64,000 nt of DNA from Burkholderia sp. OK233 (GCF_900230185.1 NZ_OCSR01000001.1:1736001-1800000); one strand, 5' to 3'. Positions 46,017 through 57,684 are shown, counted from the first letter of the stretch. Program-made: numbers and translations. The notes: generated from the sequence alone by a model not told the origin.

Positions 46017-46231
46017 GGTTGGTACGGTCCTGAAACATTTGATGATGCCGCATTCTAGCGCCCGGCCCCGAGGTGCGCGCCGCGCGATGCTTTTTCACCG
46101 CAGCGTGGCGGCATGTCTCTACAATGGGCGCTTTGCGTCGCGCCGCGGTTTTCCGCGCGTCACGCGATGCTTCGACACACTCTGGATGCCGCGCGCCACC
46201 GCGCCCCGAAATCTTGCTTCTTCGCCTGTCC

Positions 46232-47983
46232 ATGACGCACGTTTTTTTGCCTGCTTTTTTGCCTTCTCTCGCACGCCGTGTGTCGCTGCGTCCGCTGTCT
46301 TCTTCCCCCGCGGACTCCCTGCCTCGCCGGTTCGCGCCGCGCACGGCGGCGTTGCTGCTCGCCTGCGCCGCGCTCGGCAGCGGTGCAGCGCTGCCGCTCG
46401 CCGCACAGGCGCGCGTCAAGACCACGCATCCGAGCGTCAACGTCACCACGGTGCTGCCGCAGCCGGTAATGCTCGGCCTGCAGCGCGCGCACGTGCCCTT
46501 GTCGTCGATCAGCGTGGTGGTCGAGAAAGTGGGCGACCGCACGCCGATCCTCGCGCTGAACGCCGGCAAGCCGATGATGCCCGCCTCGACGATGAAGCTC
46601 GTCACCACCTACTCCGGCCTGTCGATCCTCGGCCCGGACTATCGCTGGCGCACGAGCGCCTACGCGGACGGCACGCTCGACGCCAACGGCGTGCTGCACG
46701 GCAGTCTGACCATTCAGGGCACGGGCGATCCGAAACTCGTCCCCGAAGAACTGATCGACCTCGTGCAGAAGATTCATAAGTCGGGCATCAACGGCATCGA
46801 CGGCGCGCTGGTGCTCGACAAACGCTATTTCGACACTTCCACGCGCGACCTGCCGCCGTTCGACGACGACACCACCGCGCCGTATAACGTCGGCCCCGAT
46901 CCCCTGCTATACGCCTTCAAATCGCTGTCGTTCACGCTGACACCTTCGCCGGACGGTAGTGTCGCCATCGACGTGCTGCCCGCGCTCTCGCAGTTACAGA
47001 TCGACAATCAGATGCACGCCGTCAATGGCCCGTGCCGCGGCGACGCTGCCTCTGTCTCGCCCACCGTGACGCCGCAGCCAAACGGCACTGTGGTGGCGTC
47101 GTTCGACGGCGATTACTCGGTGCGCTGCGGCCCGCGCACGATCAACGTCGCGGTGCTCGATCACTCCGCGTTCTTCGCGGGCGGTTTTCTGGCCCTCTGG
47201 CAACAAACCGGCGGCACGTTCAGCGGTGCGACCCGCGAAGGCCCGGTGCCTGTCGGTGCGCGCCTCGTCGCCACGCACCAGGGGCCGGTGCTGTCCGACA
47301 TCGTGCGCGACATCAACAAGTTCAGTAACAACACGATGGCGCGCAACCTGTTCCTGACGATCGGCGCAACGGAAGAAAAACCGCCCGCCACGCCCGCGAA
47401 GTCGGCGCGCGCCATCGAGGAATTTCTGCGCCGCGACAGCGTCGACATGCAATACCTGACGCTCGACAACGGCTCGGGCCTGTCCCGCGACGAACACGTT
47501 ACCGCGCTCTCGCTCGCCGATCTGCTGCAGCGGGCCAATGCGAGTCCGGTCGCCCAGGTGTTCGTGGAGTCGCTGCCGATTGCGGGCGTCGACGGCACGA
47601 TGCGCAATCGCTTGACCAACCAGGGCGCGGGCGGCAATGCGCACATCAAGACCGGCACCTTGCGCGACGTGCGTGCGATCGCCGGTTACGTGGCCTCCGC
47701 GGATGGCAACAGCTACGTGGTGGTGAGCCTGATCAACGACCCACATTCGGAAGCCGCGCGCGCCGCACACGACGCCTTGCTCGAATGGGTCTATCAGGGA
47801 CCGGCAGGGATTCACGAAAGTCTCCGACCGCGTCGCCGAGCCGCGCAGCAGCAAGCCCAGGAAAAACCCGCACAAGCGCGGCGCCCATTGAGGATTCCTT
47901 CTATAGAACCCGCGCGCCGCAACGCGCCCAAGCGTGTACGCTGTCGGGCAGTGTTTGAGGCGCGCGTAAAACATAACGCGTAG
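46232..47983 (+). CDS. dacB: D-alanyl-D-alanine carboxypeptidase/endopeptidase, PBP4 (DacB) family
   Basis: 583 residues, class C penicillin-binding protein acting on peptidoglycan in the periplasm. The N-terminal signal peptide is long (Arg-rich, then AALLLACAALGSGAALPLAAQA). The catalytic motifs are SxxK at Ser119-Lys122 (ASTMK), SxN in KFSNNTMARN and KTG in HIKTGTLRD. After the catalytic domain an Arg/Lys/Gln-rich tail of about 55 residues extends to the stop, which most family members lack. The start at 46232 was chosen because a signal peptide follows; a frame open from 46073 is less plausible. Confidence 0.9.
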   Translation: MTHVFLPAFLPSLARRVSLRPLSSSPADSLPRRFAPRTAALLLACAALGSGAALPLAAQARVKTTHPSVNVTTVLPQPVMLGLQRAHVPLSSISVVVEKVGDRTPILALNAGKPMMPASTMKLVTTYSGLSILGPDYRWRTSAYADGTLDANGVLHGSLTIQGTGDPKLVPEELIDLVQKIHKSGINGIDGALVLDKRYFDTSTRDLPPFDDDTTAPYNVGPDPLLYAFKSLSFTLTPSPDGSVAIDVLPALSQLQIDNQMHAVNGPCRGDAASVSPTVTPQPNGTVVASFDGDYSVRCGPRTINVAVLDHSAFFAGGFLALWQQTGGTFSGATREGPVPVGARLVATHQGPVLSDIVRDINKFSNNTMARNLFLTIGATEEKPPATPAKSARAIEEFLRRDSVDMQYLTLDNGSGLSRDEHVTALSLADLLQRANASPVAQVFVESLPIAGVDGTMRNRLTNQGAGGNAHIKTGTLRDVRAIAGYVASADGNSYVVVSLINDPHSEAARAAHDALLEWVYQGPAGIHESLRPRRRAAQQQAQEKPAQARRPLRIPSIEPARRNAPKRVRCRAVFEARVKHNA

Positions 47984-48086
47984 CGCACGAGCCACACACC
48001 CGTTATGGAAGCGTGGCCCGATCAAACGATAACGACAACGTCCGCTGCAGCAAACGCAGCGGCCAGGGACCACGGAGGAAGACACG

Positions 48087-49037
48087 ATGCAATTCGATGC
48101 CGAATTGCTGCTGCTCGCCATGGCGCCAGTCTTTCTCGCATGCATTGGCTGGGAGGCGTGGCACCTGCGGCGTACGCGCCCTGGCGCGCAGCTCTATAGC
48201 TGGCGCGATACGTTCTGCAACGCCGCGCTCGCGCTGATGCAGCAAGCCGCCGACAAGCTCGCGTGGCTCGCGATCATCCCCGTCTATGCCTTTTTCTACG
48301 ATCACTATCGCGTCTATACGTGGCAGGCGAGCTGGGTGTCGTTCGTCGTGCTGTTCGTCGCTCAGGATCTGCTCTATTACTGGTTTCACCGGTGCAGCCA
48401 CCGCGTGCGCTGGCTGTGGGCCGCACATGTCGTGCATCACTCGTCGGAGCGGATGAATTTTTCGACCGCATTCCGCCAGAGCCTGATGTATCCGATTGCC
48501 GGCATGTGGCTGTTCTGGATTCCGCTCGCCGTGTTCGGCTTTCCGCCGAAGCAGATCGTCGCGATCGTGCTGATCAATCTCGGCTTCCAGTTCTTCGTGC
48601 ACACCCAGGCGATCGGCAAACTCGGCTGGCTTGAATACGTGTTCAACACGCCGTCGATTCACGGCGTGCATCACGCACGCAACGACCGCTATATCGACCG
48701 CAACTATGCCGGCGTGCTGGTGATCTGGGATCGCCTGTGCGGCAGCTATGTCGAGGAAGATCCGCACGAAGCGCCGGTGTACGGCATCGTCGAACCGCTT
48801 CACACCTATAACCCGTTGAAGGCGACATTTCATGAATGGGCGTCGATGGCCGCCGATTTCGTAAGCGTGCGAGGCTGGCGCAACAAGCTGCGCGCGCTGT
48901 TCGCACCGCCCGCATGGGCCGCGGATTACCACGCGCGCCGCGCCGCCTACGCAAGTGCCGGTGCTGCGGCATCGGGCGGCACTACGAGCATTGAAGAAAA
49001 CCATACGGCCGCGTTTCAAACACCGCGCAGGCCGTAG
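48087..49037 (+). CDS. sterol desaturase / fatty-acid hydroxylase family membrane protein
   Basis: 316 residues with several membrane helices (LLLLAMAPVFLACIGW and SFVVLFVAQDLLYYW among them). The three histidine clusters that bind a di-iron centre are visible: WFHRCSHR, HVVHHSS and IHGVHHARN. Family enzymes use O2 to hydroxylate or desaturate lipids in the membrane. The substrate is unknown; bacterial hopanoid, fatty-acid and ornithine-lipid hydroxylases all occur in the family. GGAGGAAG precedes the ATG. It stands alone between dacB and the GDSL gene; a short hairpin (48042-48062) lies in its leader. Confidence 0.9.
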   Translation: MQFDAELLLLAMAPVFLACIGWEAWHLRRTRPGAQLYSWRDTFCNAALALMQQAADKLAWLAIIPVYAFFYDHYRVYTWQASWVSFVVLFVAQDLLYYWFHRCSHRVRWLWAAHVVHHSSERMNFSTAFRQSLMYPIAGMWLFWIPLAVFGFPPKQIVAIVLINLGFQFFVHTQAIGKLGWLEYVFNTPSIHGVHHARNDRYIDRNYAGVLVIWDRLCGSYVEEDPHEAPVYGIVEPLHTYNPLKATFHEWASMAADFVSVRGWRNKLRALFAPPAWAADYHARRAAYASAGAAASGGTTSIEENHTAAFQTPRRP

Positions 49038-49131
49038 AAGATTCTGTAAGCTGTCGTCATGCCGCCGACGCGGTGGGCGCTGCCTGCAATACATGGCATA
49101 AGGGCCACACATACGAGGAGATGTAGTCAAC

Positions 49132-50379
49132 ATGAAACAAACAGCATCGAAGAAACGCAATCTCGTCCGCGTCACGCAGATCGCCATCGCCAGTGCGGCG
49201 TTTGCGCTGCTCGCGGCTTGCGGCGGCGGCAGCGACAACAACAGCTCGAGCAGCAGCACGCCGGCAGGCGGCGTGAAATTGCAGGTCGTTTCGTTTGGCG
49301 ACAGCTTGTCGGATGTCGGCACGTACGCGCCGGTGATTCAGTCGAGCTTCGGCGGCGGCCGCTTCACGACGAACCCGGGTGAAGTGTGGACCCAGAAGGT
49401 CGCGGAGTACTACGGCGGCACGTTGACTGCCGCGTATGTGGGCGGCTTTGGTCAACCGCTGGTCGCGACGGGCGGGTTCGGCTACGCGCAAGGCGGCTCG
49501 GACGTCGTGAACGCCCAAGGCGAAGGTTGGGCACCGAACAACGCGGCTGCAACGACCGTGCCGGTGGTGACCCAGGTGGCAAACTACCTGGGCGCGCATA
49601 CGAGCTTCACCTCGAATCAGCTCGTGCTGGTGAACGGCGGCGCGAACGACATCTTCCAGTTCTCGACCACCGCCAATCTGACCGCGCTCGCCACCGCGCT
49701 GCAGACGCAATACCCGCTGCTCGTGCAGGCCGGCAAACTGCCGAACACGCCGGCAGGCCAGGTACAGTTTATCGCCGGCTACCTGCAGCAGCTGGCCAAC
49801 CCCCAGATCGCGACGGCCGCCACGCAGCTCGCCGCGCAAATCCAGACCATCGTCAACTCGGGTGCGACCCACGTGGTGCTGTCGACGGTGCCGGACATCG
49901 GCAATACGCCGCAAGGCGTTCAGGCCAACGCAGCCGCGCCTGGCACGGCTGCACTCCTGTCGGGGATTACCGCGGCGTATAACGGCCTGCTGGTCCAGAA
50001 CCTGACGGCCCTCGGCCTGCTGGGCACGGGCAAGGTCATCGTGGCCGATGCGTTCACGTGGATTGATCAGCAGTTGCCGAACTTCCAGGCGCTGGGCTTC
50101 ACGGTGTCCAACACCGGTACGGCGTGTAACCTGACGTCGATGGTGACCAACGCAACCGCGTACGCCACCGCCAATCCGAGCGCAACGAACGGGCTGACCC
50201 CGGCCCAGTACGGCGCCCAGTTCGGCTCGTCGCTGTTCTGCTCACCGCAGACCTACACGGTGGCTGGCGCTGACCAGACCTACATGTTCGCGGACCTGGT
50301 TCATCCGAGCACGCACTTGCACGCCTTGTTCGCGCAGTACGTTCAGCAGCAGATCGCGGCCACGGGCTTGGGAAAATAA
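49132..50379 (+). CDS. GDSL/SGNH-family esterase lipoprotein
   Basis: 415 residues. A lipoprotein signal ends LLAAC (Cys30), followed by a Gly/Ser/Asn linker. The catalytic Ser58 lies in SFGDSLSDVGTY (block I), VNGGANDIFQF is block III, and Asp388/His391 in DLVHPSTH is block V. Family members hydrolyse lipids or acetyl esters, and an autotransporter domain is absent, so it is probably anchored in the envelope. It has GAGGAG upstream and a good terminator downstream, so it is monocistronic. Confidence 0.9.
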   Translation: MKQTASKKRNLVRVTQIAIASAAFALLAACGGGSDNNSSSSSTPAGGVKLQVVSFGDSLSDVGTYAPVIQSSFGGGRFTTNPGEVWTQKVAEYYGGTLTAAYVGGFGQPLVATGGFGYAQGGSDVVNAQGEGWAPNNAAATTVPVVTQVANYLGAHTSFTSNQLVLVNGGANDIFQFSTTANLTALATALQTQYPLLVQAGKLPNTPAGQVQFIAGYLQQLANPQIATAATQLAAQIQTIVNSGATHVVLSTVPDIGNTPQGVQANAAAPGTAALLSGITAAYNGLLVQNLTALGLLGTGKVIVADAFTWIDQQLPNFQALGFTVSNTGTACNLTSMVTNATAYATANPSATNGLTPAQYGAQFGSSLFCSPQTYTVAGADQTYMFADLVHPSTHLHALFAQYVQQQIAATGLGK

Positions 50380-50424
50380 GTTGAGGGTTGCCGCGTAGCG
50401 GCAGCAGGATGTGAATTCTGCGAA

Positions 50425-50458
50425 CGCCTGGCTTGCTGGTCAAGCCGGGCGTTTTTTT
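50425..50458 (+). terminator. rho-independent terminator after the GDSL esterase gene
   Basis: CGCCTGGCTTG and its near-complement CAAGCCGGGCG form a stable stem around a short loop, followed by TTTTTTT. It lies about 45 bases after the stop, between convergent genes. Confidence 0.85.
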
Positions 50459-50551
50459 ATCTTTGTCGCGTGCGGCACAGCGGTTGAAACGACTGGTTGC
50501 AACAACGGATTGTGGCGGCGCCAGTGAGCAAGCCGCGCAAACCAGGCCGCC

Positions 50552-51604
50552 CTACCCCTGCGCTTCGAATGCAGCCGCGGCCCTTCCCAGCCGATCGTTC
50601 ACAGCGATCCACTCGATCGTGTCCGGCAACTTCTCGATGAGAATCCGGCTCACATCCGCGCGATCGAGCGCCCTTAGCAGGCCATACAACTCGCGTGCAT
50701 AAACGTGCGGATCTTCCGGCGCGGCAACGAAATGCACGCCCTCGGCATGAGCCCACTCCCCTGCGCGGGAAACGCGCGCCACCAGCGCTACGCGTTCATC
50801 GCGCTGACGCGCCGCGAGCAAAATCTGCAACGCATCAAAAGGTAGCAAGGCCAACGGCGTGCGCGGCGCATAGTGCGCCTTCAACGTCCCCGAAGCGCGC
50901 GGTGCCGTTGCATCCGAACCGTCGGCCAGGCGTGGCGCCTCGCCGAGCACGTCGGCGATATCCTGCGGCGTTACCCGCCCTGGCCTTAGCAGCGCCGGAA
51001 ATCCGCGCGACAAATCCAGAATCGTCGATTCGATCCCAACGTCAGATGCGCCGCCGTCCAGCACGTGAATCGCGCTGCCAAACTCGTCGCGCACATGTTG
51101 CGCTGTCGTTGGGCTCACATGACCAAAACGATTCGCCGACGGCGCAGCCACGCCGCCATGTCCGCCGCGCAACGCACTGAACGCTTCGAGCAAAGCCTGG
51201 GCAACGGGATGTGACGGGCAGCGCAAACCGACTGAATCCTGGCCGCCGCTCACGGCCGCGTTGATCCGCTCAGCACGCTTCAGGATCAACGTGAGTGGCC
51301 CCGGCCAGAACGCATCGATCAAACGCTGCGCTTCCGCCGGCAAATGCTCGACCCAGTAGTTCGGATCGCCCTGCGGTGCCAGATGCACGATCACCGGATG
51401 ATTCGCCGGCCTGCCCTTCGCCGCGTAAATACGCGCGACCGCGTCCGGACTTTCGGCGTCGCCGCCGAGTCCATAGACAGTCTCCGTGGGAAACGCGACC
51501 AGACCGCCCGCGTCGAGCAGCGCGGCGGCGTGTTCGATCTGCTCGGCGCTCACAGGCAAGGCGCTCGCGGCGTCCCCTTCGGCAGGTTTGCTTTGATCCG
51601 GCAT
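50552..51604 (-). CDS. sua5: threonylcarbamoyl-AMP synthase, Sua5 type
   Basis: 350 residues. The N-terminal YrdC domain makes threonylcarbamoyl-AMP for the tRNA t6A modification; motifs include GGLVAFPTETVYGLGGD, AAKGRPANHPVIVHL, and the PSANRFGHVSPTTA loop. The extra C-terminal domain (residues about 240-350, beginning APRASGTLKAHYAP) distinguishes Sua5 from the shorter TsaC. The start lies 10 bases before the purK stop on the transcribed strand, so it is the last gene of the pur operon here. No strong Shine-Dalgarno is visible. Confidence 0.93.
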   Translation of the reverse strand: MPDQSKPAEGDAASALPVSAEQIEHAAALLDAGGLVAFPTETVYGLGGDAESPDAVARIYAAKGRPANHPVIVHLAPQGDPNYWVEHLPAEAQRLIDAFWPGPLTLILKRAERINAAVSGGQDSVGLRCPSHPVAQALLEAFSALRGGHGGVAAPSANRFGHVSPTTAQHVRDEFGSAIHVLDGGASDVGIESTILDLSRGFPALLRPGRVTPQDIADVLGEAPRLADGSDATAPRASGTLKAHYAPRTPLALLPFDALQILLAARQRDERVALVARVSRAGEWAHAEGVHFVAAPEDPHVYARELYGLLRALDRADVSRILIEKLPDTIEWIAVNDRLGRAAAAFEAQG

Positions 51605-51614
51605 GGCGCTCGCG

Positions 51615-52823
<1,209 letters not shown>

Positions 52824-52909
52824 TCACGGCCGGGCGCTGCATTCATTCAATAGCAGCACGCGGCCGGGGGTCAGACAAGGGGGACGTCTAAAGCAATCAG
52901 CCTTGGCGC

Positions 52910-53428
52910 TTACAGCGCCGGCAGCACCATTGCGTGGGCCGCTTCGTTCTGGCGCACGCGGAACGCAGCCAGCTTTTCCGCATACTCGGCGCTCGTGCCG
53001 CTCAGAATCGACACTGCGAACAACGCCGCATTCGCCGCGCCCGCTTCGCCGATTGCAAACGTGGCAACCGGCACGCCCTTGGGCATCTGCACGATCGAAT
53101 GCAACGAATCGACGCCCTTCAGATACTTGCTCGCCACCGGCACGCCGAGCACCGGCACCGTGGTCTTGGCGGCCAGCATGCCCGGCAGATGCGCCGCGCC
53201 GCCCGCACCCGCGATGATCGCGCGAATGCCGCGCTCGCGCGCGCTCTCGGCATACGCAAACATCTCGTCGGGCATCCGGTGCGCCGACACGACTTTGGCC
53301 TCATACGGCACGCCGAATTCTTGCAGAATCGCGACGGCGTTCTTCATCACTTCCCAGTCGGAACTGGAACCCATCAGCACGCCGACGACCGGCGCGCCAT
53401 GCGTATGGGCAGTTTGAGCTTCACTCAT
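52910..53428 (-). CDS. purE: N5-carboxyaminoimidazole ribonucleotide mutase
   Basis: 172 residues, class I PurE. It converts N5-CAIR to [32 protein letters not shown] and the [12 protein letters not shown] loop form the active site, and [20 protein letters not shown] is conserved. AAGGAAG precedes the ATG. It lies 39 bases after purC and before purK. Confidence 0.97.
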   Translation of the reverse strand: MSEAQTAHTHGAPVVGVLMGSSSDWEVMKNAVAILQEFGVPYEAKVVSAHRMPDEMFAYAESARERGIRAIIAGAGGAAHLPGMLAAKTTVPVLGVPVASKYLKGVDSLHSIVQMPKGVPVATFAIGEAGAANAALFAVSILSGTSAEYAEKLAAFRVRQNEAAHAMVLPAL

Positions 53429-53467
53429 GGTACGGCTTCCTTGTTTCTTGAGCGGTGCAAACCGTAC

Positions 53468-54358
53468 TTAAGCGAGCTTGTGTCCGGTCAGGCGTTCGAG
53501 CGCTTCCTGGTACTTCTCGCCCGTTTTCGTGACCACGTCGTCCGGCAGCTTCGGTGCGGGCGGCTCTTTCTTCCACGGCTGGGTTTCGAGCCAGTCGCGC
53601 ACGAACTGCTTGTCGAACGACGGCGGGTTGGTGCCGACCTGGTACTGGTCAGCCGGCCAGAAACGCGACGAATCGGCGGTCAACGCCTCGTCCATCAGAT
53701 ACAGCTGGCCATGGTTGTCCAGACCGAATTCGAACTTCGTATCCGCGATGATGATGCCGCGCGTTGCAGCGTAGTCAGCGGCTTCCTTGTACAGCTTGAT
53801 CGAGATGTCGCGGATCGTGGCCGACAGTTCGGTGCCGATGCGGCGTTCCATCTCGTTGTAGGTGATGTTCTCGTCGTGATGGCCCATTTCGGCCTTGGCT
53901 GCCGGCGTGAAAATCGGCTCGGGCAGCTTTTGTGCGTTTTGCAGGCCAGGCGGCAGTTCCACGCCGCACACCGAACCGGTTGCCTGGTAGTCTTTCCAGC
54001 CGCTGCCGGCCAGATAGCCGCGCACCACCGCTTCGACGAGGATCGGCTCGAGGCGCTTCACGACCACGGCACGGCCCTTGACCTGCTCGACTTCGTCAGC
54101 CGCCACCACGGATTCGGGCGCCACGCCCGTGAGGTGATTCGGCACCACATGCTTGAGCTTCTCGAACCAGAAGTTCGCCATTTCGTTGAGCACGCGGCCC
54201 TTATTCGGAATCGGCTCGCCCATGATGACGTCGAACGCCGACAGACGGTCGGTCGTGACGATCAGCAACTGGTCGTTGCCCACCGCATAGTTGTCGCGGA
54301 CTTTACCGCGGCCAAGCAGCGGCAGCGAATGGAGCGTGGATTCGTAAAGGGTAGACAT
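53468..54358 (-). CDS. purC: SAICAR synthase
   Basis: 296 residues. It joins CAIR and aspartate with ATP to make SAICAR, the step after Pur[14 protein letters not shown] is the ATP loop, [15 protein letters not shown] the substrate region, and [13 protein letters not shown] a metal-binding segment. It heads the purC-purE-purK-sua5 series, preceded by the fba terminator. Confidence 0.97.
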   Translation of the reverse strand: MSTLYESTLHSLPLLGRGKVRDNYAVGNDQLLIVTTDRLSAFDVIMGEPIPNKGRVLNEMANFWFEKLKHVVPNHLTGVAPESVVAADEVEQVKGRAVVVKRLEPILVEAVVRGYLAGSGWKDYQATGSVCGVELPPGLQNAQKLPEPIFTPAAKAEMGHHDENITYNEMERRIGTELSATIRDISIKLYKEAADYAATRGIIIADTKFEFGLDNHGQLYLMDEALTADSSRFWPADQYQVGTNPPSFDKQFVRDWLETQPWKKEPPAPKLPDDVVTKTGEKYQEALERLTGHKLA

Positions 54359-54404
54359 CGTCTTGGTTCGCTAAAAGTGGGGCAAAAAGTGTGACCGGAA
54401 CAAA

Positions 54405-54441
54405 AGGGAAACGCCGTTCCCCGGATGATGCGGGAACGGCG
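54405..54441 (-). terminator. rho-independent terminator of fba
   Basis: CGCCGTTCCC (54412-54421) pairs perfectly with GGGAACGGCG (54432-54441). On the minus strand it is followed by TTTCCCTTTTG. It separates fba from purC. Confidence 0.75.
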
Positions 54442-54479
54442 ATCGAACGACAACCTGGCCAATCGGCCAGGTGTAGAGC

Positions 54480-55544
54480 TTAGCGGACGACTTGCGCGAG
54501 CTCGCCCGATTTGTACTTCTCCGCGATTTTATCAAGCGAAACCGGCTTGATCTTGCCGGCCTGGCCTTCGCAGCCGAATTGCGTGAAGCGCTCGAGACAG
54601 ATCTTCATCGCGGCTTCGCGCGCCGGCTTCAGGTAGTCGCGCGGATCGAACTTACCCGGATTGGTCGCCATGTAGCGACGGATCGCGCCGGTGATCGCCA
54701 GACGCAGGTCGGTGTCGATATTGACCTTGCGCACGCCGTTCTTGATGCCTTCCTGGATTTCCTCGACCGGCACGCCGTAGGTTTCCTTCATGTCGCCACC
54801 GAATTCGCGGATTTCCGCGAGCAGTTCCTGCGGCACCGACGACGAACCGTGCATCACCAGGTGCGTATTCGGAATGCGCTGGTGAATTTCCTTGATGCGC
54901 TGGATTGACAGGATGTCGCCCGTGGGCTTCTTGCTGAACTTGTACGCGCCGTGCGACGTACCGATGGCGATCGCCAGCGCGTCGCATTGCGTCAGCTTGA
55001 CGAAGTCGGCAGCCTGTTCCGGGTCGGTCAGCAGTTGCTCGCGGGTCATCGTGCCTTCCGCGCCGTGGCCGTCTTCCTTGTCGCCCTTCATCGTTTCCAG
55101 CGAACCGAGCACGCCCAGCTCCGCTTCCACCGTGATGCCGATCGAGTGCGCCGCTTCAACCACCTTGCGCGAGACTTCGACATTGTATTCGTACGATGCG
55201 ACCGTCTTGCCATCGGCTTCGAGCGAACCGTCCATCATCACGCTGGTGAAACCGCTGCGGATCGCCGCCATACAGACCGCCGGCGACTGGCCGTGATCCT
55301 GGTGCATCACGACCGGAATATGCGGGTACGACTCGACCGCCGCTTCGATCAGGTGGCGCAGGAACGGCTCGCCCGCGTACTTACGCGCGCCGGCCGACGC
55401 CTGCATGATGACCGGGGCGTTGACCTTGTCGGCCGCCGCCATGATCGCCTGCACCTGCTCCAGGTTGTTCACGTTGAATGCCGGAATGCCATAACCGTTT
55501 TCGGCGGCATGGTCCAGCAGTTGACGCATTGATACGAGAGGCAT
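54480..55544 (-). CDS. fba: class II fructose-bisphosphate aldolase
   Basis: 354 residues, of the Calvin-cycle (CbbA) subtype by length. It cleaves fructose 1,6-bisphosphate using a divalent metal. Metal and substrate residues lie in [12 protein letters not shown], the GTSHGAYKF segment and [12 protein letters not shown]. The start at 55544 has AAGGAG upstream; an open frame to 55709 is spurious. The 273-base gap to pyk shows no gene. Confidence 0.96.
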   Translation of the reverse strand: MPLVSMRQLLDHAAENGYGIPAFNVNNLEQVQAIMAAADKVNAPVIMQASAGARKYAGEPFLRHLIEAAVESYPHIPVVMHQDHGQSPAVCMAAIRSGFTSVMMDGSLEADGKTVASYEYNVEVSRKVVEAAHSIGITVEAELGVLGSLETMKGDKEDGHGAEGTMTREQLLTDPEQAADFVKLTQCDALAIAIGTSHGAYKFSKKPTGDILSIQRIKEIHQRIPNTHLVMHGSSSVPQELLAEIREFGGDMKETYGVPVEEIQEGIKNGVRKVNIDTDLRLAITGAIRRYMATNPGKFDPRDYLKPAREAAMKICLERFTQFGCEGQAGKIKPVSLDKIAEKYKSGELAQVVR

Positions 55545-55817
55545 GCTTAACTCCTTAGATTGAAACGAATTCTGTGCCGTCGGCATCTTTTGGGGCGATT
55601 TTATCGCGAAGCAAGCTGCATACCCGTTCACCCATTCCCTAAAGCGCGTCACATGCGGACCTTTACCGCACGCGCGATTGGAGTCTGTGCGCCGCCTCTC
55701 GCGGGGCATGACAGCCTGCTTCGCTTAGATCAAGCCAGTGCCGATCGAGCAGTCTGCTGTGTACGGCGGGAGTAAGTGCTCTAGCAGTTACTTCCGTCCC
55801 ACACACAGTGCGTCAAA

Positions 55818-57254
55818 TCAAAACGGCTCGCCGACGCGCACGATTTTCAGCGTATTCGTGCCGCCTGCCTGGCCCATCGGCTCGCCGACGGTCAGCACCA
55901 CCATGTCACCGCGCGACGCATAGCCCTTGCTGACCACCGTTTCCAACGCCTGCTGCAACGCGGTGTCGCGGTCGGTGCTGGTGTCCAGATGCAGCGACGT
56001 GACATTGCGGTAGATCGCCATCGCCCGTTCGCTACCGACCCGCGGCGTGAGCGCGAAAATCGGCACGTGCGTCGAGTGCCGCGACATCCACAGCGCGGTC
56101 GAACCCGATTCGGTCAACGCAACGATCGCCTTGGCGCCGAGGTGATAGGCCGTGAACAGCGCGCCCATGGCGATGGACTGGTCGATTCGCGTGAACGTGC
56201 GGTCGAGGAAATCCTTGTCCAGTTCCGACTTTTCCGACTTCTCGGCTTCCAGGCAGATCGCCGCCATCGTCTCGATGGTCTGCACCGGGTACTTGCCCGC
56301 TGCGGATTCGGCCGACAGCATCACCGCGTCCGTGCCGTCCAGCACCGCGTTGGCGACGTCCGACACTTCGGCGCGGGTCGGCACCGGAGCGTAGATCATC
56401 GATTCCATCATCTGGGTCGCGGTGATCACGAACTTGTTCGATTCGCGCGCCATCCGAATCATGCGCTTTTGCAGCGCGGGAACTGCGGCATTGCCCACTT
56501 CCACGGCCAGGTCGCCGCGCGCGACCATGATGCCGTCCGATGCGTCGAGAATGCCTTGCAGGGCCGGAATCGCTTCCGCCCGCTCGATCTTCGCGATCAT
56601 CTTCGGCTTGATGCCGTAGGGCGCACCCGCGATGTTCGCGAGCTGGCGGGCCATTTCCATGTCGGTGGCGTTCTTGGGGAACGATACCGCGACGAAATCC
56701 ACACCGAGCGACATCGCCGTGCGGATGTCTTCCATGTCTTTCGCCGTAAGGGCCGGCGCGGTCAGGCCGCCGCCCTGGCGGTTGATGCCCTTGTTGTTCG
56801 ACAGATCGCCGCCGATCTTCACGGTGGTGTGGATCTCGCTGCCGAGCACGCGCACCACGTCCAGCACGATCAGGCCGTCGTTGAGCAACAGCACGTCGCC
56901 CGGTTTCAGGTCGCGCGGCAGGTCTTTGTAGTCGAGACCGACGCGGTCGTCGTTGCCGAGTTCGCACTCGGAGTCGAGGATGAACGGGCTGCCGGGAACG
57001 AGCGTGGTCTTGCCGTTTTCGAATTTGCCGACCCGAATCTTCGGACCTTGAAGGTCAGCCATGATGGCAACTTCACGGCCGGCCTGACGGGCCGCCTCGC
57101 GCACGAATTCGGCGCGCTGGCGGTGGTCGTCGGCGGTGCCGTGCGAGAAATTGAGCCGCACCACGTCGGCCCCTGCCTGAATCATTTGCAGCAGGATTTC
57201 CGGCGTACTGGAAGCCGGTCCGATGGTAGCGACAATCTTGGTGGCGCGATGCAT
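55818..57254 (-). CDS. pyk: pyruvate kinase
   Basis: 478 residues. It converts phosphoenolpyruvate and ADP to pyruvate and ATP. TKIVATIGPASS starts the protein; RLNFSHGTADDH, the catalytic MIAKIERAEAIPAL and the signature IMVARGDLAVEVG are all present. The C-terminal regulatory domain has FALTPRVGSERAM. The start at 57254 is fixed by GAGGAG and by family alignment; the frame stays open far upstream (to 57803) but that part is low-complexity and overlaps pgk. It lies downstream of pgk on the same strand. Confidence 0.96.
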   Translation of the reverse strand: MHRATKIVATIGPASSTPEILLQMIQAGADVVRLNFSHGTADDHRQRAEFVREAARQAGREVAIMADLQGPKIRVGKFENGKTTLVPGSPFILDSECELGNDDRVGLDYKDLPRDLKPGDVLLLNDGLIVLDVVRVLGSEIHTTVKIGGDLSNNKGINRQGGGLTAPALTAKDMEDIRTAMSLGVDFVAVSFPKNATDMEMARQLANIAGAPYGIKPKMIAKIERAEAIPALQGILDASDGIMVARGDLAVEVGNAAVPALQKRMIRMARESNKFVITATQMMESMIYAPVPTRAEVSDVANAVLDGTDAVMLSAESAAGKYPVQTIETMAAICLEAEKSEKSELDKDFLDRTFTRIDQSIAMGALFTAYHLGAKAIVALTESGSTALWMSRHSTHVPIFALTPRVGSERAMAIYRNVTSLHLDTSTDRDTALQQALETVVSKGYASRGDMVVLTVGEPMGQAGGTNTLKIVRVGEPF

Positions 57255-57684
57255 GAGTCTCCTCGTCTGGGTGGGATCGCTGGAATGAGCGCTGCGAGTC
57301 GGATGCGGAGGCTGCGCACCGAAGGGTGCTGCTGGGGGCTGCGCGCCGGTTGAAACCAGCGTCGCTTTATGAGGTGAAGCGGTGTTCGATACCGGCACGG
57401 GGGGTGCCGGTGGGGGTGCGAGCGCAACCTCGTCGTCCGGGAGTTCTGCCGGCGAGTGGGCGGCTTGTCTGGTGGACAATTCCGCTGCCTCGCTGCCAGT
57501 GGTCAACTCCGCGAGCGCGAGGGACAACTCGGATTCTTGCTGCTGCGGGGCCGCGGCTTCAGCCACGGCCGGTGTGGCGGCGGAGCGCGCTTCGCGCTCC
57601 CCTGCCGTTGCTGCTGCGGTGTTGCGCAGCAACTTGCTGCCGCGCGCTTTTGCAGACTTCGCTGAGGGGGAGCGCGTCACCACG
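57255..57684 (-). other. 430-base pgk-pyk spacer, low complexity, open in the pyk frame
   Basis: No family-like gene. On the minus strand the pyk frame is open throughout and would encode Ala/Pro/Ser/Gln-rich sequence (for example APPPAPPVPVSN). The same stretch is also partly open on the plus strand, as expected for GC-rich DNA. A GAGGAG site directly before the accepted pyk ATG argues that it is a long leader rather than coding. No terminator hairpin with T-run was seen. Confidence 0.5.
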
